The notes: generated by a model from the letters alone, not told the origin. A DNA stretch of 5,872 nucleotides from JBFMFE01 sp040752295 (GCA_040752295.1 JBFMFE010000144.1:1-5872); one strand, 5' to 3'; shown: positions 1 to 5,864, numbered from the stretch's first letter. Numbers and translations are program-made.

Positions 1-20
1 GGGCGCCGCGCCGAAAACCG

Positions 21-887
21 ATGTTCGTTCTCAAAAGACTGAAAGTTTTCCTCGCGGCGGTTCTGGTCCTCGCGCTCGCCGCAGCGGCGAGGTGGGGCGG
101 GACGACTTCGCTTTTCGAGCGGCTCGTGTACGGGACGGTCGGCGCCGTGAGGGTCACCTGGCTGAACACGCTGCTGCCGTACGGCGGCGCGGAGCGGGCG
201 AAACTTCTTTTAGCCGAAAGGAGCCGGGAGGTTGTGCGCCTGCGGCGCCGCAACGCCGCGCTCGAAGAGCGCCTCCGGCGGCTGAGCGCGGAAAGGGGCG
301 GCGTCCCCGCGGGCGGCGATGCAGTGTACGTCACGGCGCGCGTGGCGGGGCGCGACCCGCGCACGTGGCGCCACGAAGTCGTCGTGGACCGCGGCAGCCG
401 CGACGGCGTTCGCGCCGGGGCGATGGTGATGGACCACGCCGGACTCGTGGGCAGGACGTCGCGGGTCAGCGGGCGGACGGCGCGCGTGAGGCTGATCACC
501 GACCCCGGGACCGCGACGAGCTGCAAGATACTGCCCGCGGATGCGTATTGCATCGCCATGGGGACAGGCTCGAAGACGCTGAGGCTCGAACTCGTGCCCG
601 CGCCCTACAGGGTCGGCGCCGGCGACAGGGTCGTGACGTCGGGCTACGGGGGGCACTATCCGCCCGGCATCCCGATAGGGCGGGTCTCGAGCGTGATTGA
701 GCAGTCGCACCGGCTCACGAAGCCCGTGACGTGCCGCCCCTCCGCGCGGCTCGACCGCATGGACTACGTCATGATAATCGTCGAGGGCGCGTCCGGACGC
801 CGCCCGGCGCGCGACAAAACTCCGGCGCGGGAAGCGCCCGCCCGACAGCCCGGCGCGCAGCGGGAGCAAACAGGCGGCGAACCATGA
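21..887 (+). CDS. mreC: Rod shape-determining protein MreC
   Basis: MreC is a membrane-anchored periplasmic scaffold of the elongasome that links MreB/MreD to PBP2 and RodA during lateral wall synthesis. The 288-residue product has a basic N-terminus, one membrane segment (about residues 8-23), a charged Arg/Glu-rich coiled coil (about 57-92) and then the paired beta-barrel core. Family signatures are visible: GRDP with a following Trp (110-116), VDRGSRDGV (122-130), GLVGR (141-145), LITD (158-161), GDRVVTSG (201-208) and PPGIPIGRV (214-222). The last 30 residues are an Arg/Pro/Ala-rich, probably disordered tail. The stop overlaps the mreD start (ATGA), implying translational coupling. ATG at 21 puts a normal signal-anchor first, but the frame stays open to the window edge and no clear ribosome binding site is visible, so an upstream start cannot be excluded. 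mreB would be expected just upstream. Confidence 0.95.
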   Translation: MFVLKRLKVFLAAVLVLALAAAARWGGTTSLFERLVYGTVGAVRVTWLNTLLPYGGAERAKLLLAERSREVVRLRRRNAALEERLRRLSAERGGVPAGGDAVYVTARVAGRDPRTWRHEVVVDRGSRDGVRAGAMVMDHAGLVGRTSRVSGRTARVRLITDPGTATSCKILPADAYCIAMGTGSKTLRLELVPAPYRVGAGDRVVTSGYGGHYPPGIPIGRVSSVIEQSHRLTKPVTCRPSARLDRMDYVMIIVEGASGRRPARDKTPAREAPARQPGAQREQTGGEP

Positions 888-1372
888 AACCGGGGACCGG
901 AATAAAACCCTTACCGGCGCTCGCGCTCGCCGCACTTGGGACGGCGCTGGACTGCTGGAATTTCAGCGGAGCGCTGCACACCCTCAATTTCGCCGATTTC
1001 GCGCTCTGCGCGCTTCTGCCGGCTGCGCTGTTCGGCGACGAGGCGTCCTTTCTGATCGCCGCCGCCGTTTCGGGGCTGGCGCTCGATTCGATGACGGGCG
1101 AGGTTTTCCACGTTCCAGCGTTCATCGCCGCCGGCTTCGCCGCGAGGTCCGCCGGCGCGCTGTTCTTCCACCCGCGTTCGGGTCCGCACGTGATGACCGT
1201 GTGGATGATGGTCATGGTTTACTCATGCGCCGCATACTTGCTGTGTTATCTGCGCGACGGCGAAGCCGCTTCGTCCGGCGTCCTCGCCGCCGGCATAGCT
1301 GTAAACACGGGGGCGTTTTTTCTGTTCTGCGCCTTCACCGCGGGAATGTACCCGAGAAAGTCGCTGTTCTGA
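884..1372 (+). CDS. mreD: Rod shape-determining protein MreD (divergent)
   Basis: MreD is a small polytopic inner-membrane protein of the elongasome, usually encoded between mreC and mrdA. The 162-residue product is almost entirely hydrophobic, with about five predicted membrane segments (roughly 10-24, 36-66 as one or two spans, 78-95, 104-123 and 133-154) and a basic end (PRKSLF). GLALDSMTGEVF at 64-75 fits the family pattern of a Gly-x-x-x-Asp followed by a Gly and an aromatic residue. The start is ATG at 884, overlapping the mreC stop, with AGGCGG at 872-877 as a possible ribosome binding site. The frame is open further upstream inside mreC, but those residues are Arg/Pro-rich and unlike MreD. 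Sequence similarity alone is weak; length, topology and position between mreC and mrdA carry the call. Confidence 0.8.
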   Translation: MKPGTGIKPLPALALAALGTALDCWNFSGALHTLNFADFALCALLPAALFGDEASFLIAAAVSGLALDSMTGEVFHVPAFIAAGFAARSAGALFFHPRSGPHVMTVWMMVMVYSCAAYLLCYLRDGEAASSGVLAAGIAVNTGAFFLFCAFTAGMYPRKSLF

Positions 1373-1425
1373 CGCTCGTCCGCGGGAAAAAAGGAAACCG
1401 GTGAATTGTGCTCGTCTTCTGAAAT

Positions 1426-1456
1426 CCGCAGTCTGCGGTCCGAAGCCCGCGGTCCG
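1426..1456 (+). repeat. Palindrome and repeated 8-mer between mreD and mrdA
   Basis: The 116-bp gap between mreD and mrdA holds the perfect palindrome CCGCAG-T-CTGCGG (1426-1438). Its end overlaps the first of two GCGGTCCG copies (1435-1442 and 1449-1456), which are 14 bp apart. A further partial copy (GCGTCCGG) follows at 1457-1464. The stretch could be an RNA hairpin, an operator or a decayed dispersed repeat. There is no T-run, so it is not a standard terminator. Its function is unknown. Confidence 0.45.
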
Positions 1457-1488
1457 GCGTCCGGTTCCGTCGCCGAGGGGACGATGAC

Positions 1489-3186
1489 ATGAGGGAAGCG
1501 TCGGCGGTGAAAAGAAAAAACATCGTGCGCATCGCCACGCTTTACGTTGTTTTCGTGTTCATTGCCGCCGCCATCCTCGCGAAGCTCGCCCAGTTGCAGA
1601 TCGTCGAGCACGGGCGTCACGCGCGGAGGGCGGAACGGAACGCGGTGAGGAGCGTTCCCCTGCCGCTCGTGCGCGGCGAGATCGTGGACGCCAACGGGAC
1701 GATCATCGCCCTCGACCTGCCCCGCATAAGGCGGGTGAAGTTCGAGAGGGGCGGAGAATGGGAGGCGGAGAACGTCGGCTTCGAAGAGGCGTCGGTCTTC
1801 ATGGAATCCGCCCGCGGACCCGGCCGCTTCGTGGACACGGCGCCGCTGCGCCGTTATCCCCTGGGCGAGCTGACGGCGCACGTCACGGGCTACCTGGGCG
1901 AGATATCGCGGGAGGAACTGGCGAAGTGGCGCTCGGTGGGATACATGCCGGGCGACCTCGTCGGGAAAGCAGGCGTCGAGAGGGAATACGAAACCCGCCT
2001 CACGGGCGGGCGCGGGATGAGGACCGTCCGTCTCGACGCCCGGGGGAGGATTCTCCCCGGCAGCCGCGTCGAGCACTCCACGAAAGGGGACACGCTGACA
2101 CTGACGCTCGACGTTCGTCTCCAGCGGGCGGCGGTGGAGGCGATGGAAGGAAGAAAGGGCGCGGTGGTCATCATGGACGTCCGCACCGGCGGCATCGTCG
2201 CGCTCGTGAGCGTCCCGGCGTTCGACCCCGGCGCGCTCACGGGGGGCGTCACGGGCGGCGCGTGGAGCGAACTGACGGGGCATCCCGACCACCCGCTCAT
2301 GAACCGCGCCGTCTCCGCCGCGGTGCCGCCCGGCTCGGTGTTCAAGCTCGTCGTCGCAGCCGGCGCGCTGGAAGAGGGAATCGCAACGCCGCGGACAACC
2401 TTCCGCTGCGGCGGGCGGTTCGTCATGAAAGGGAAGGTCTTCCAGTGCTGGCGTCCCGGCGGGCACGGAAGGATTGACTTCGAGACCGCCGTCGCGCAGT
2501 CGTGTGACGTTGCTTTCTACCAGCTCGGCGCCGCTCTCGGCATCGAGCGGATCAAGAAATACGGCAGGCTCTTCGGCTTCGGGAGCAAGACGGGCATTGA
2601 TCTGCCGGGCGAGGCGATAGGACTGCTCCCCGACGACGAATGGAAGCGGCGGTTCAGGGGCGAGGGATGGTACGACGGCGACACGGTGAACGCGAGCATC
2701 GGGCAGGGCTACGTGCAGGCGACACCGCTTCAGATGGCTGTGATGACGAGCGCGATCGCCGCGGGGGGGATGAAGGTCGCGCCCCGCCTTGTCCGGGGCG
2801 GGGGAAGCGCGCCGGAGAAACTCCCGCTTTCGGAGGAGACGCTCGCGTTCCTGAAGCGGGGGATGCGCGCGGCGGTCACAAGGGGCACGTGCGCCGGCAT
2901 GAAGACCTTTCCGGCGCCGACGGCGGCGAAGACGGGCACCGCCGACGACCCGCCGAGGGAGAAACCGCACGCGTGGTTCACGGGATTCGTCCCGGCGGAC
3001 GAGCCGCGGCTCGCGTGGGCGGTGTTCGTCGAGAACGGAGGAACGGGCGCCGCCGCCGCGCTGCCCGTGGCGCGGACGGTACTGGAAAAAGCTTTCGAGA
3101 TCGGTTATTTTAAGGATTACGAAACCGCCGGGGATGACTCGGGGGGAACGACGGCGTCGGCGTACGCCGGACGGGACGGGAACTGA
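1489..3186 (+). CDS. mrdA: Penicillin-binding protein 2 (elongasome transpeptidase)
   Basis: PBP2 is the class B transpeptidase that crosslinks lateral-wall peptidoglycan with RodA, under MreC control. The 565-residue product has a short cytoplasmic tail, one membrane anchor (about 12-34), the RGEIVDANG segment (62-70), the pedestal with RRYPLGE (121-127) and GKAGVEREYE (159-168), and then the transpeptidase domain. All three penicillin-binding motifs are present: S283-V-F-K286 (catalytic Ser), S338-C-D340 and K481-T-G-T484. The SxD form of the second motif, plus CWRPGGHG and SIGQGYVQATPLQ, point to PBP2 and not the divisome PBP3. ATG at 1489 has GAGGGG at 1475-1480 as ribosome binding site. 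The stretch between 62 and 121 is much shorter than in E. coli PBP2 (about 95 residues from memory), so the head subdomain looks reduced. The last ~25 residues are Gly/Thr/Asp-rich and probably disordered. rodA does not follow; secG does, 18 bp on. Confidence 0.95.
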   Translation: MREASAVKRKNIVRIATLYVVFVFIAAAILAKLAQLQIVEHGRHARRAERNAVRSVPLPLVRGEIVDANGTIIALDLPRIRRVKFERGGEWEAENVGFEEASVFMESARGPGRFVDTAPLRRYPLGELTAHVTGYLGEISREELAKWRSVGYMPGDLVGKAGVEREYETRLTGGRGMRTVRLDARGRILPGSRVEHSTKGDTLTLTLDVRLQRAAVEAMEGRKGAVVIMDVRTGGIVALVSVPAFDPGALTGGVTGGAWSELTGHPDHPLMNRAVSAAVPPGSVFKLVVAAGALEEGIATPRTTFRCGGRFVMKGKVFQCWRPGGHGRIDFETAVAQSCDVAFYQLGAALGIERIKKYGRLFGFGSKTGIDLPGEAIGLLPDDEWKRRFRGEGWYDGDTVNASIGQGYVQATPLQMAVMTSAIAAGGMKVAPRLVRGGGSAPEKLPLSEETLAFLKRGMRAAVTRGTCAGMKTFPAPTAAKTGTADDPPREKPHAWFTGFVPADEPRLAWAVFVENGGTGAAAALPVARTVLEKAFEIGYFKDYETAGDDSGGTTASAYAGRDGN

Positions 3187-3188
3187 CG

Positions 3189-3197
3189 AAGGGGTGA
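3189..3197 (+). promoter_or_regulatory. Ribosome binding site for secG
   Basis: AAGGGGTGA closely matches the anti-Shine-Dalgarno complement AAGGAGGTGA and ends 7 bases before TTG at 3205. The nearby GTG at 3194 is out of frame with secG. This site therefore supports the unusual TTG start. Confidence 0.7.
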
Positions 3198-3204
3198 CTG
3201 AAAC

Positions 3205-3447
3205 TTGGAGATATTCTTTCTTTCGATCCACTTTCTCATCGCGGCGCTTCTCATCGCGGGCATACTGATTCACACCACGAAGAGCGAGGGACTCGGCGGC
3301 ACGATCGGCGGGGGCAGCGACTCCGTGTTCAGGGGCGGTTCGGCAAAGGGATTCGAGGGCTTCATCGAAAGGATGCTCACCTACATCGCCTGGGCGTTCC
3401 TGATCACCTCGTTTTTCAACTCGATCTTTCTCCCGGGAATCCTGTGA
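3205..3447 (+). CDS. secG: Preprotein translocase subunit SecG
   Basis: SecG is the small inner-membrane subunit of the SecYEG protein-export channel. The 80-residue product has the standard two-helix layout: a membrane segment at about 2-22, a cytoplasmic loop with the family hallmark KSEGLGGTIGGGS (26-38) and a Phe shortly after it (F42), then a second membrane segment at about 57-76. The length is at the short end for the family, without the acidic or Pro-rich tail found in many proteobacterial SecG proteins. The start codon is TTG, chosen because a strong ribosome binding site lies 7 bases upstream and the protein begins straight into helix 1. It sits 18 bp after mrdA, so co-transcription with the mre genes is likely. 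Many bacteria instead place secG after tpiA. Confidence 0.93.
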   Translation: MEIFFLSIHFLIAALLIAGILIHTTKSEGLGGTIGGGSDSVFRGGSAKGFEGFIERMLTYIAWAFLITSFFNSIFLPGIL

Positions 3448-3493
3448 AGCGCCCGCGGAACGCCGCGTTAAAGAGAGGCGCGGCGGGCGTTTT
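3447..3493 (+). terminator. Probable rho-independent terminator after secG
   Basis: CGCCCGC (3450-3456) pairs with GCGGGCG (3483-3489), followed directly by TTTT (3490-3493). The stem can extend outward by a G-T and two A-T pairs. CGCG inside the loop (3464-3467 with 3478-3481) can form a short inner stem. The T-run is short, so termination may be partial, and an alternative pairing of CGCCGCG with CGCGGCG competes. Confidence 0.5.
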
Positions 3494-3538
3494 CCCCGGG
3501 AAGCCGCTGGAAGAACCGGGGTGAGAGGACCGGCGGCT

Positions 3539-3543
3539 GGAGG
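3539..3543 (+). promoter_or_regulatory. Ribosome binding site for the NAPRTase gene
   Basis: GGAGG ends 10 bases before ATG at 3554. The in-frame GTG at 3521 has no comparable site and would add 11 Gly/Arg/Ala residues not expected in the family, so ATG at 3554 is preferred. Confidence 0.65.
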
Positions 3544-3553
3544 CGACGGACGC

Positions 3554-4588
3554 ATGAAAGAGCTGAAAGGCGCGGGCGACATAGCGGGCATCGAGGTTGA
3601 CGGAAAGCGAAAGTTGTTTTCCGCCACGCACGATGAGATAGAGGCCGGCGCGACGACCGACGTCTACTGGCTGCGCACTTACGACATACTCGGAAAGCTC
3701 GGGCTTATGGACGCGCGCGTCGTCGCCGACGTTTTCGCGCGCGACCCCGGCGTGTTCTGCGGCGTGGAGGAAACCAGGCGCTTCCTCGAGGGGAGAAACG
3801 TCGGCGTTCTCGCCGTGCCCGAAGGCGAGAGATTCGAGGCGAAACAGACGGTAATGCAGATAAGCGGGAGGTACGGCGGCTTCGGGATGTACGAGACGGT
3901 CGTCCTCGGGATACTGGCGAGTTCGTCCGGGTGGGCGACCGCGGCGGCGGAGATCAAGGAAGCCGCGGGCGATTCCGCCGTGATATGCTTCGGCTCGCGG
4001 CACATTCACCCCGCCGTCGCCCCCGTGATGGAGCGCGCGTCCCTCGTGGGCGGCATGGACGGGTGCAGCTGCATTCTCGGCGCGCTGCTGAAGGGGACAA
4101 AGCCGGTGGGCACCGTCCCGCACGCCTCGATACTCATCGCGGGCGACACGGTGCGCGTCGCAGAGGTCTTCGACGAAATCTACGCGGACGACGTGCCGAG
4201 GATCATCCTCGTGGACACGTTCAAGGACGAGGGCGAGGAAGCCCTGCGCGTCGCGCACGCCCTGAAAAAACGCCTCGCGGGCGTGAGACTGGACACTCCC
4301 TCCGAGCGCGGCGGCGTCACCCCCGACCTCGTCAGGGAAGTCCGCCGGCGGCTCGACATCGAGGGCTTCGACCACGTGAAGATAGTGGTTTCCGGGGGGC
4401 TGACACCGGAAAAGATCAGGATACACAAGCGGATGGGCGCCGACATGTTCGGCGTCGGAAGCTGGGTCGCATGCGCCTCGCCCATCGAGATGACGATGGA
4501 CATCAAGGAAATCAACGGCAGACCCGTGGCAAAACGCGGCAGGCTGCCCGGACCGGACACGAACGAGAAGCTCGTCAGGATCATCTGA
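3554..4588 (+). CDS. pncB: Nicotinate phosphoribosyltransferase, short form
   Basis: This enzyme joins nicotinate and PRPP, with ATP hydrolysis, to give nicotinate mononucleotide in the NAD salvage (Preiss-Handler) route of the cytosol. The 344-residue product is the short form known from archaea and some bacteria, smaller than the roughly 400-residue enteric PncB. Visible signatures are TDVYWLRTYDIL (35-46), GFGMYETVVLGILASSSG (109-126), FGSRHIHPAVAP (146-157), GGMDGCS (166-172), GTVPHA (186-191), VDTFKDE (220-226), RLDTPSERGG (245-254) and VSGGLTPEKI (279-288), ending with GADMFGVGSWV (295-305). GTVPH aligns by pattern with the GTxxH motif of PncB. The symbol is given by function. Quinolinate phosphoribosyltransferase (NadC) shares the fold but is shorter and lacks this motif set. 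Terminator-like hairpins on both sides suggest a separate or partly separate transcript. Confidence 0.9.
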   Translation: MKELKGAGDIAGIEVDGKRKLFSATHDEIEAGATTDVYWLRTYDILGKLGLMDARVVADVFARDPGVFCGVEETRRFLEGRNVGVLAVPEGERFEAKQTVMQISGRYGGFGMYETVVLGILASSSGWATAAAEIKEAAGDSAVICFGSRHIHPAVAPVMERASLVGGMDGCSCILGALLKGTKPVGTVPHASILIAGDTVRVAEVFDEIYADDVPRIILVDTFKDEGEEALRVAHALKKRLAGVRLDTPSERGGVTPDLVREVRRRLDIEGFDHVKIVVSGGLTPEKIRIHKRMGADMFGVGSWVACASPIEMTMDIKEINGRPVAKRGRLPGPDTNEKLVRII

Positions 4589-4613
4589 GCGGCAGCGCCG
4601 GCGCGCTTTTTTT
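4587..4613 (+). terminator. Rho-independent terminator after the NAPRTase gene
   Basis: AGCGC (4594-4598) pairs with GCGCT (4603-4607) across a CGGC loop, and a run of seven T residues (4607-4613) follows at once. The stem is short but GC-rich, and the T-run stands out in this sequence. It starts at the stop codon, so it should end transcription before gmhA. A promoter for gmhA would then be needed in 4614-4686, but I could not identify one. Confidence 0.65.
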
Positions 4614-4686
4614 CCGTGAACCGCCCCGTCCCGGCTTCAGCGGGGACGCGGCGCGCGGACACGTGAGCCGAACGAAGAACGGCGGG

Positions 4687-5277
4687 ATGAAAAAGAAAGA
4701 ACTCCTGAAGCGGATAAGCGGAACCGTCGAGGAAACGTGCCGCGTACAGAGCGGAGTGCCCGCCGCTTGCGGCGCGGAGACGGCGACCGCCGCCCGGTGG
4801 ATGGCGGCGGCGATCGCGCGCGGGCGCAAGGTGATGACGTGCGGCAACGGCGGCAGCGCCGCCGACGCCCAGCACGTCGCCGCCGAACTCGTGGGACGCT
4901 TCATGAAAGAGCGCCCGCCCTTCGCCGCCGTCGCGCTGACCACCGACACTTCCGTCATAACAAGCGTCGGCAACGATTACGGGTTCGACGACGTCTTCGC
5001 GCGCCAGGTCGAGGGCGTCGGCAGACCCGGCGACGTGCTGCTGATATTCACTACGAGCGGAAACTCGCCGAACGTCATCAAAGCCGCCCGCGCCGCGCGG
5101 GCGCGGGGGATCAGAACCATCGGCGTCTCCGGAAAGGGAGGCGGAAGGCTCGCCGGACACGTTGACCTCCTCATAGCCGCGCCGTCGGAGCGGACGCCGA
5201 GAATTCAGGAGGCTCACGGGCTGATCGGGCACCTTCTGTGCGAGTTCACCGAGCTTCTCCTCGCCGACCGCTCCTGA
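4687..5277 (+). CDS. gmhA: Phosphoheptose isomerase GmhA (sedoheptulose-7-phosphate isomerase)
   Basis: GmhA converts sedoheptulose 7-phosphate to D-glycero-D-manno-heptose 7-phosphate, the first step toward ADP-heptose for LPS core or GDP-heptose for glycans. It acts in the cytosol. The 196-residue product is of normal family length and is a single SIS domain. Motifs are CGNGGSAADAQHVAAELVGRF (52-72), SVGNDYGFDDVFARQVEG (93-110) and TTSGNSPNVIKAA (122-134, the sugar-phosphate-binding Ser/Thr loop). Near the end comes RIQEAHGLIGH (172-182). H63, E67, Q174 and H182 have the spacing of the metal-site and catalytic residues known in characterised GmhA (His61, Glu65, Gln172, His180), so it should be active. 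ATG at 4687 gives a typical N-terminal helix. An in-frame GTG at 4663 would add eight residues, and neither start has a clear ribosome binding site. The DiaA/SIS relatives are less likely given the intact catalytic set. No other heptose gene is in view. Confidence 0.92.
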   Translation: MKKKELLKRISGTVEETCRVQSGVPAACGAETATAARWMAAAIARGRKVMTCGNGGSAADAQHVAAELVGRFMKERPPFAAVALTTDTSVITSVGNDYGFDDVFARQVEGVGRPGDVLLIFTTSGNSPNVIKAARAARARGIRTIGVSGKGGGRLAGHVDLLIAAPSERTPRIQEAHGLIGHLLCEFTELLLADRS

Positions 5278-5338
5278 ACCTCCCCGCCGTTCCTCCTCTT
5301 GCCGCAATCCGCGGGCGTCTCCCGCGAACCGTCACCAG

Positions 5339-5453
5339 TAAACAAAAAACGTAACTATTTACCGATCTGAAGTAACGTGAGCGAAAGAGAAAGAGAATGA
5401 TGAACGGTAAGGCTCCATGACGGAGCATGGAGCCAGCAAATAAACAAAAAACG
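5339..5453 (+). repeat. 13-bp direct repeat TAAACAAAAAACG, two copies
   Basis: The identical 13-mer TAAACAAAAAACG occurs at 5339-5351 and 5441-5453, a period of 102 bp. It is A-rich, so some chance of coincidence remains, but it stands out in this GC-rich context. The copies bracket the GGCTCCATG hairpin. The arrangement could mark a small duplication, an insertion footprint or a pair of binding sites. Confidence 0.5.
5411..5434 (+). repeat. Perfect 9-bp hairpin GGCTCCATG/CATGGAGCC
   Basis: GGCTCCATG (5411-5419) and CATGGAGCC (5426-5434) are exact reverse complements around a 6-base loop, ACGGAG. On the + strand it is followed by A-rich sequence and not T residues, so it is not a standard terminator for gmhA. 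On the - strand no T-run follows either. It may be a dispersed palindrome or part of a small RNA. Confidence 0.6.
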
Positions 5454-5497
5454 GACTGAACATGTGAACTTTCGCACTTTTTGGTTCCCGCTCCACG

Positions 5498-5525
5498 CCT
5501 GTCTGCCGTGCCCGGCACAGGCAGG
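5498..5525 (+). repeat. Left internal hairpin of the inverted-repeat element
   Basis: CTGCC-GTGC (5503-5511) pairs with GCAC-A-GGCAG (5515-5524), giving 9 bp with one bulged A and a 3-base loop. The outer parts, CCTGTCTGC (5498-5506) and GCACAGGCAGG (5515-5525), both recur as reverse complements in the right-hand hairpin. Confidence 0.6.
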
Positions 5526-5755
5526 GAGGAAGCTTTAAAGACAGATGAATTTTATTTATGTCCGATGCACGATCATGCGAAAAATCAATATGCGCGAAGC
5601 GCCTTGGAGTGCGGGCGAGCGTGCGACGAAGAAGGAGCACACGTCTGCGAGCGCCCGCGAGAAGGTGAGCGGGCTGGAGCGCAAACATCGCCTTGTTTCC
5701 CGCGCTCCGCTCGGGAGTGAAGGCGGCGATGACTCGCCGCAGTCCAAGGCTGCCT

Positions 5756-5811
5756 GCCGCCTGCCTGTGCGGGTGGGCATCTCCCGCACGCAGACAGGGC
5801 AGGCAGGCGGC
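5756..5811 (+). repeat. Right internal hairpin of the inverted-repeat element
   Basis: GCCGCCTGCCTG (5756-5767) pairs perfectly with CAGGCAGGCGGC (5800-5811), and TGCGGG (5768-5773) with CCCGCA (5783-5788). That gives 18 bp in total, with an 11-base bulge on the right arm and a 9-base loop. CCTGCCTGTGC (5760-5770) and GCAGACAGG (5790-5798) are reverse complements of segments of the left hairpin at 5515-5525 and 5498-5506. No T-run follows. Confidence 0.65.
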
Positions 5812-5858
5812 TGACGCCGCAATCCATCGTGACGAAGAATGTGCGAAAGTTCACAATA

Positions 5859-5864
5859 TATAAT
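5859..5864 (+). promoter_or_regulatory. Possible -10 box (TATAAT) at the right end
   Basis: A consensus TATAAT lies 4 bases beyond the right terminal inverted repeat, in a short AT-rich stretch. No TTGACA-like box is found 16-18 bases upstream; the nearest, GTGACG at 5829-5834, is 24 bases away. It would drive a gene beyond the window end. The support is weak. Confidence 0.22.

Larger units (their letters stand above)
5278..5462. other. Intergenic region after gmhA, partly AT-rich
   Basis: No credible gene is visible. Just after gmhA, CGCGGG (5310-5315) and CCCGCG (5321-5326) form a 6-bp hairpin with no T-run, a weak terminator candidate at best. From about 5336 the composition becomes clearly richer in A and T than the genes. 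TTACCG (5359-5364) and CGGTAA (5405-5410) form an inverted pair around a purine-rich stretch, and a perfect hairpin and a direct repeat follow. Reading frames here are short and look like translated repeat sequence. Confidence 0.6.
5463..5855. mobile_element. Putative non-coding element with 15-bp terminal inverted repeats (MITE-like)
   Basis: TGTGAACTTTCGCAC (5463-5477) and GTGCGAAAGTTCACA (5841-5855) are perfect reverse complements enclosing 393 bp. After one mismatch, two more bases pair inward. Inside are two further hairpins whose arms match each other in inverted orientation, plus other GC-rich stems (5611-5617 with 5652-5658; 5723-5729 with 5734-5740). The short reading frames inside have no recognisable domain or credible ribosome binding site, so no transposase is encoded. 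Size, terminal repeats and lack of coding capacity fit a miniature inverted-repeat element. I see no target-site duplication, so mobility is inferred. It could also be a large structured RNA or a chance pairing within a dispersed repeat. Confidence 0.5.

Noticed and set aside
1246..3627. A 793-codon open frame on the - strand covering mrdA and secG
   Set aside because: It is antisense to two clearly recognised genes. Its translation is Arg/Pro/His-rich with no domain, as expected for a GC-rich third-position shadow frame.
4627..4648. CGTCCC/GGGACG hairpin between the NAPRTase gene and gmhA
   Set aside because: It is a 6-bp stem with a 10-base loop and no T-run, too weak in GC-rich DNA to call a terminator or regulatory element.
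3931..4686. In-frame upstream extension of gmhA through the NAPRTase gene, suggesting a fusion protein
   Set aside because: The extra part is an Arg-rich out-of-frame reading of the NAPRTase gene. GmhA is complete from 4687, and a terminator lies between them.
5246..5518. A 90-codon - strand frame with a hydrophobic middle, perhaps a small membrane protein
   Set aside because: It begins inside the inverted-repeat element, runs through the hairpin and overlaps the 3' end of gmhA. It has no convincing ribosome binding site, and its hydrophobic stretch comes from AT-rich repeat sequence.
5545..5814. An 89-codon + strand frame inside the inverted-repeat element
   Set aside because: It is low in hydrophobic residues and rich in Ser/Arg/Gly/Ala, matches no family I know, and runs through the GC-rich hairpins. 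Overlapping frames on both strands look equally plausible.
5301..5825. 10-bp direct repeat GCCGCAATCC at 5301-5310 and 5816-5825, considered as a duplication flanking the element
   Set aside because: The copies lie at unequal distances from the terminal inverted repeats, one inside and one outside, so they cannot be a target-site duplication. A 10-mer match in about 500 bp may be chance.
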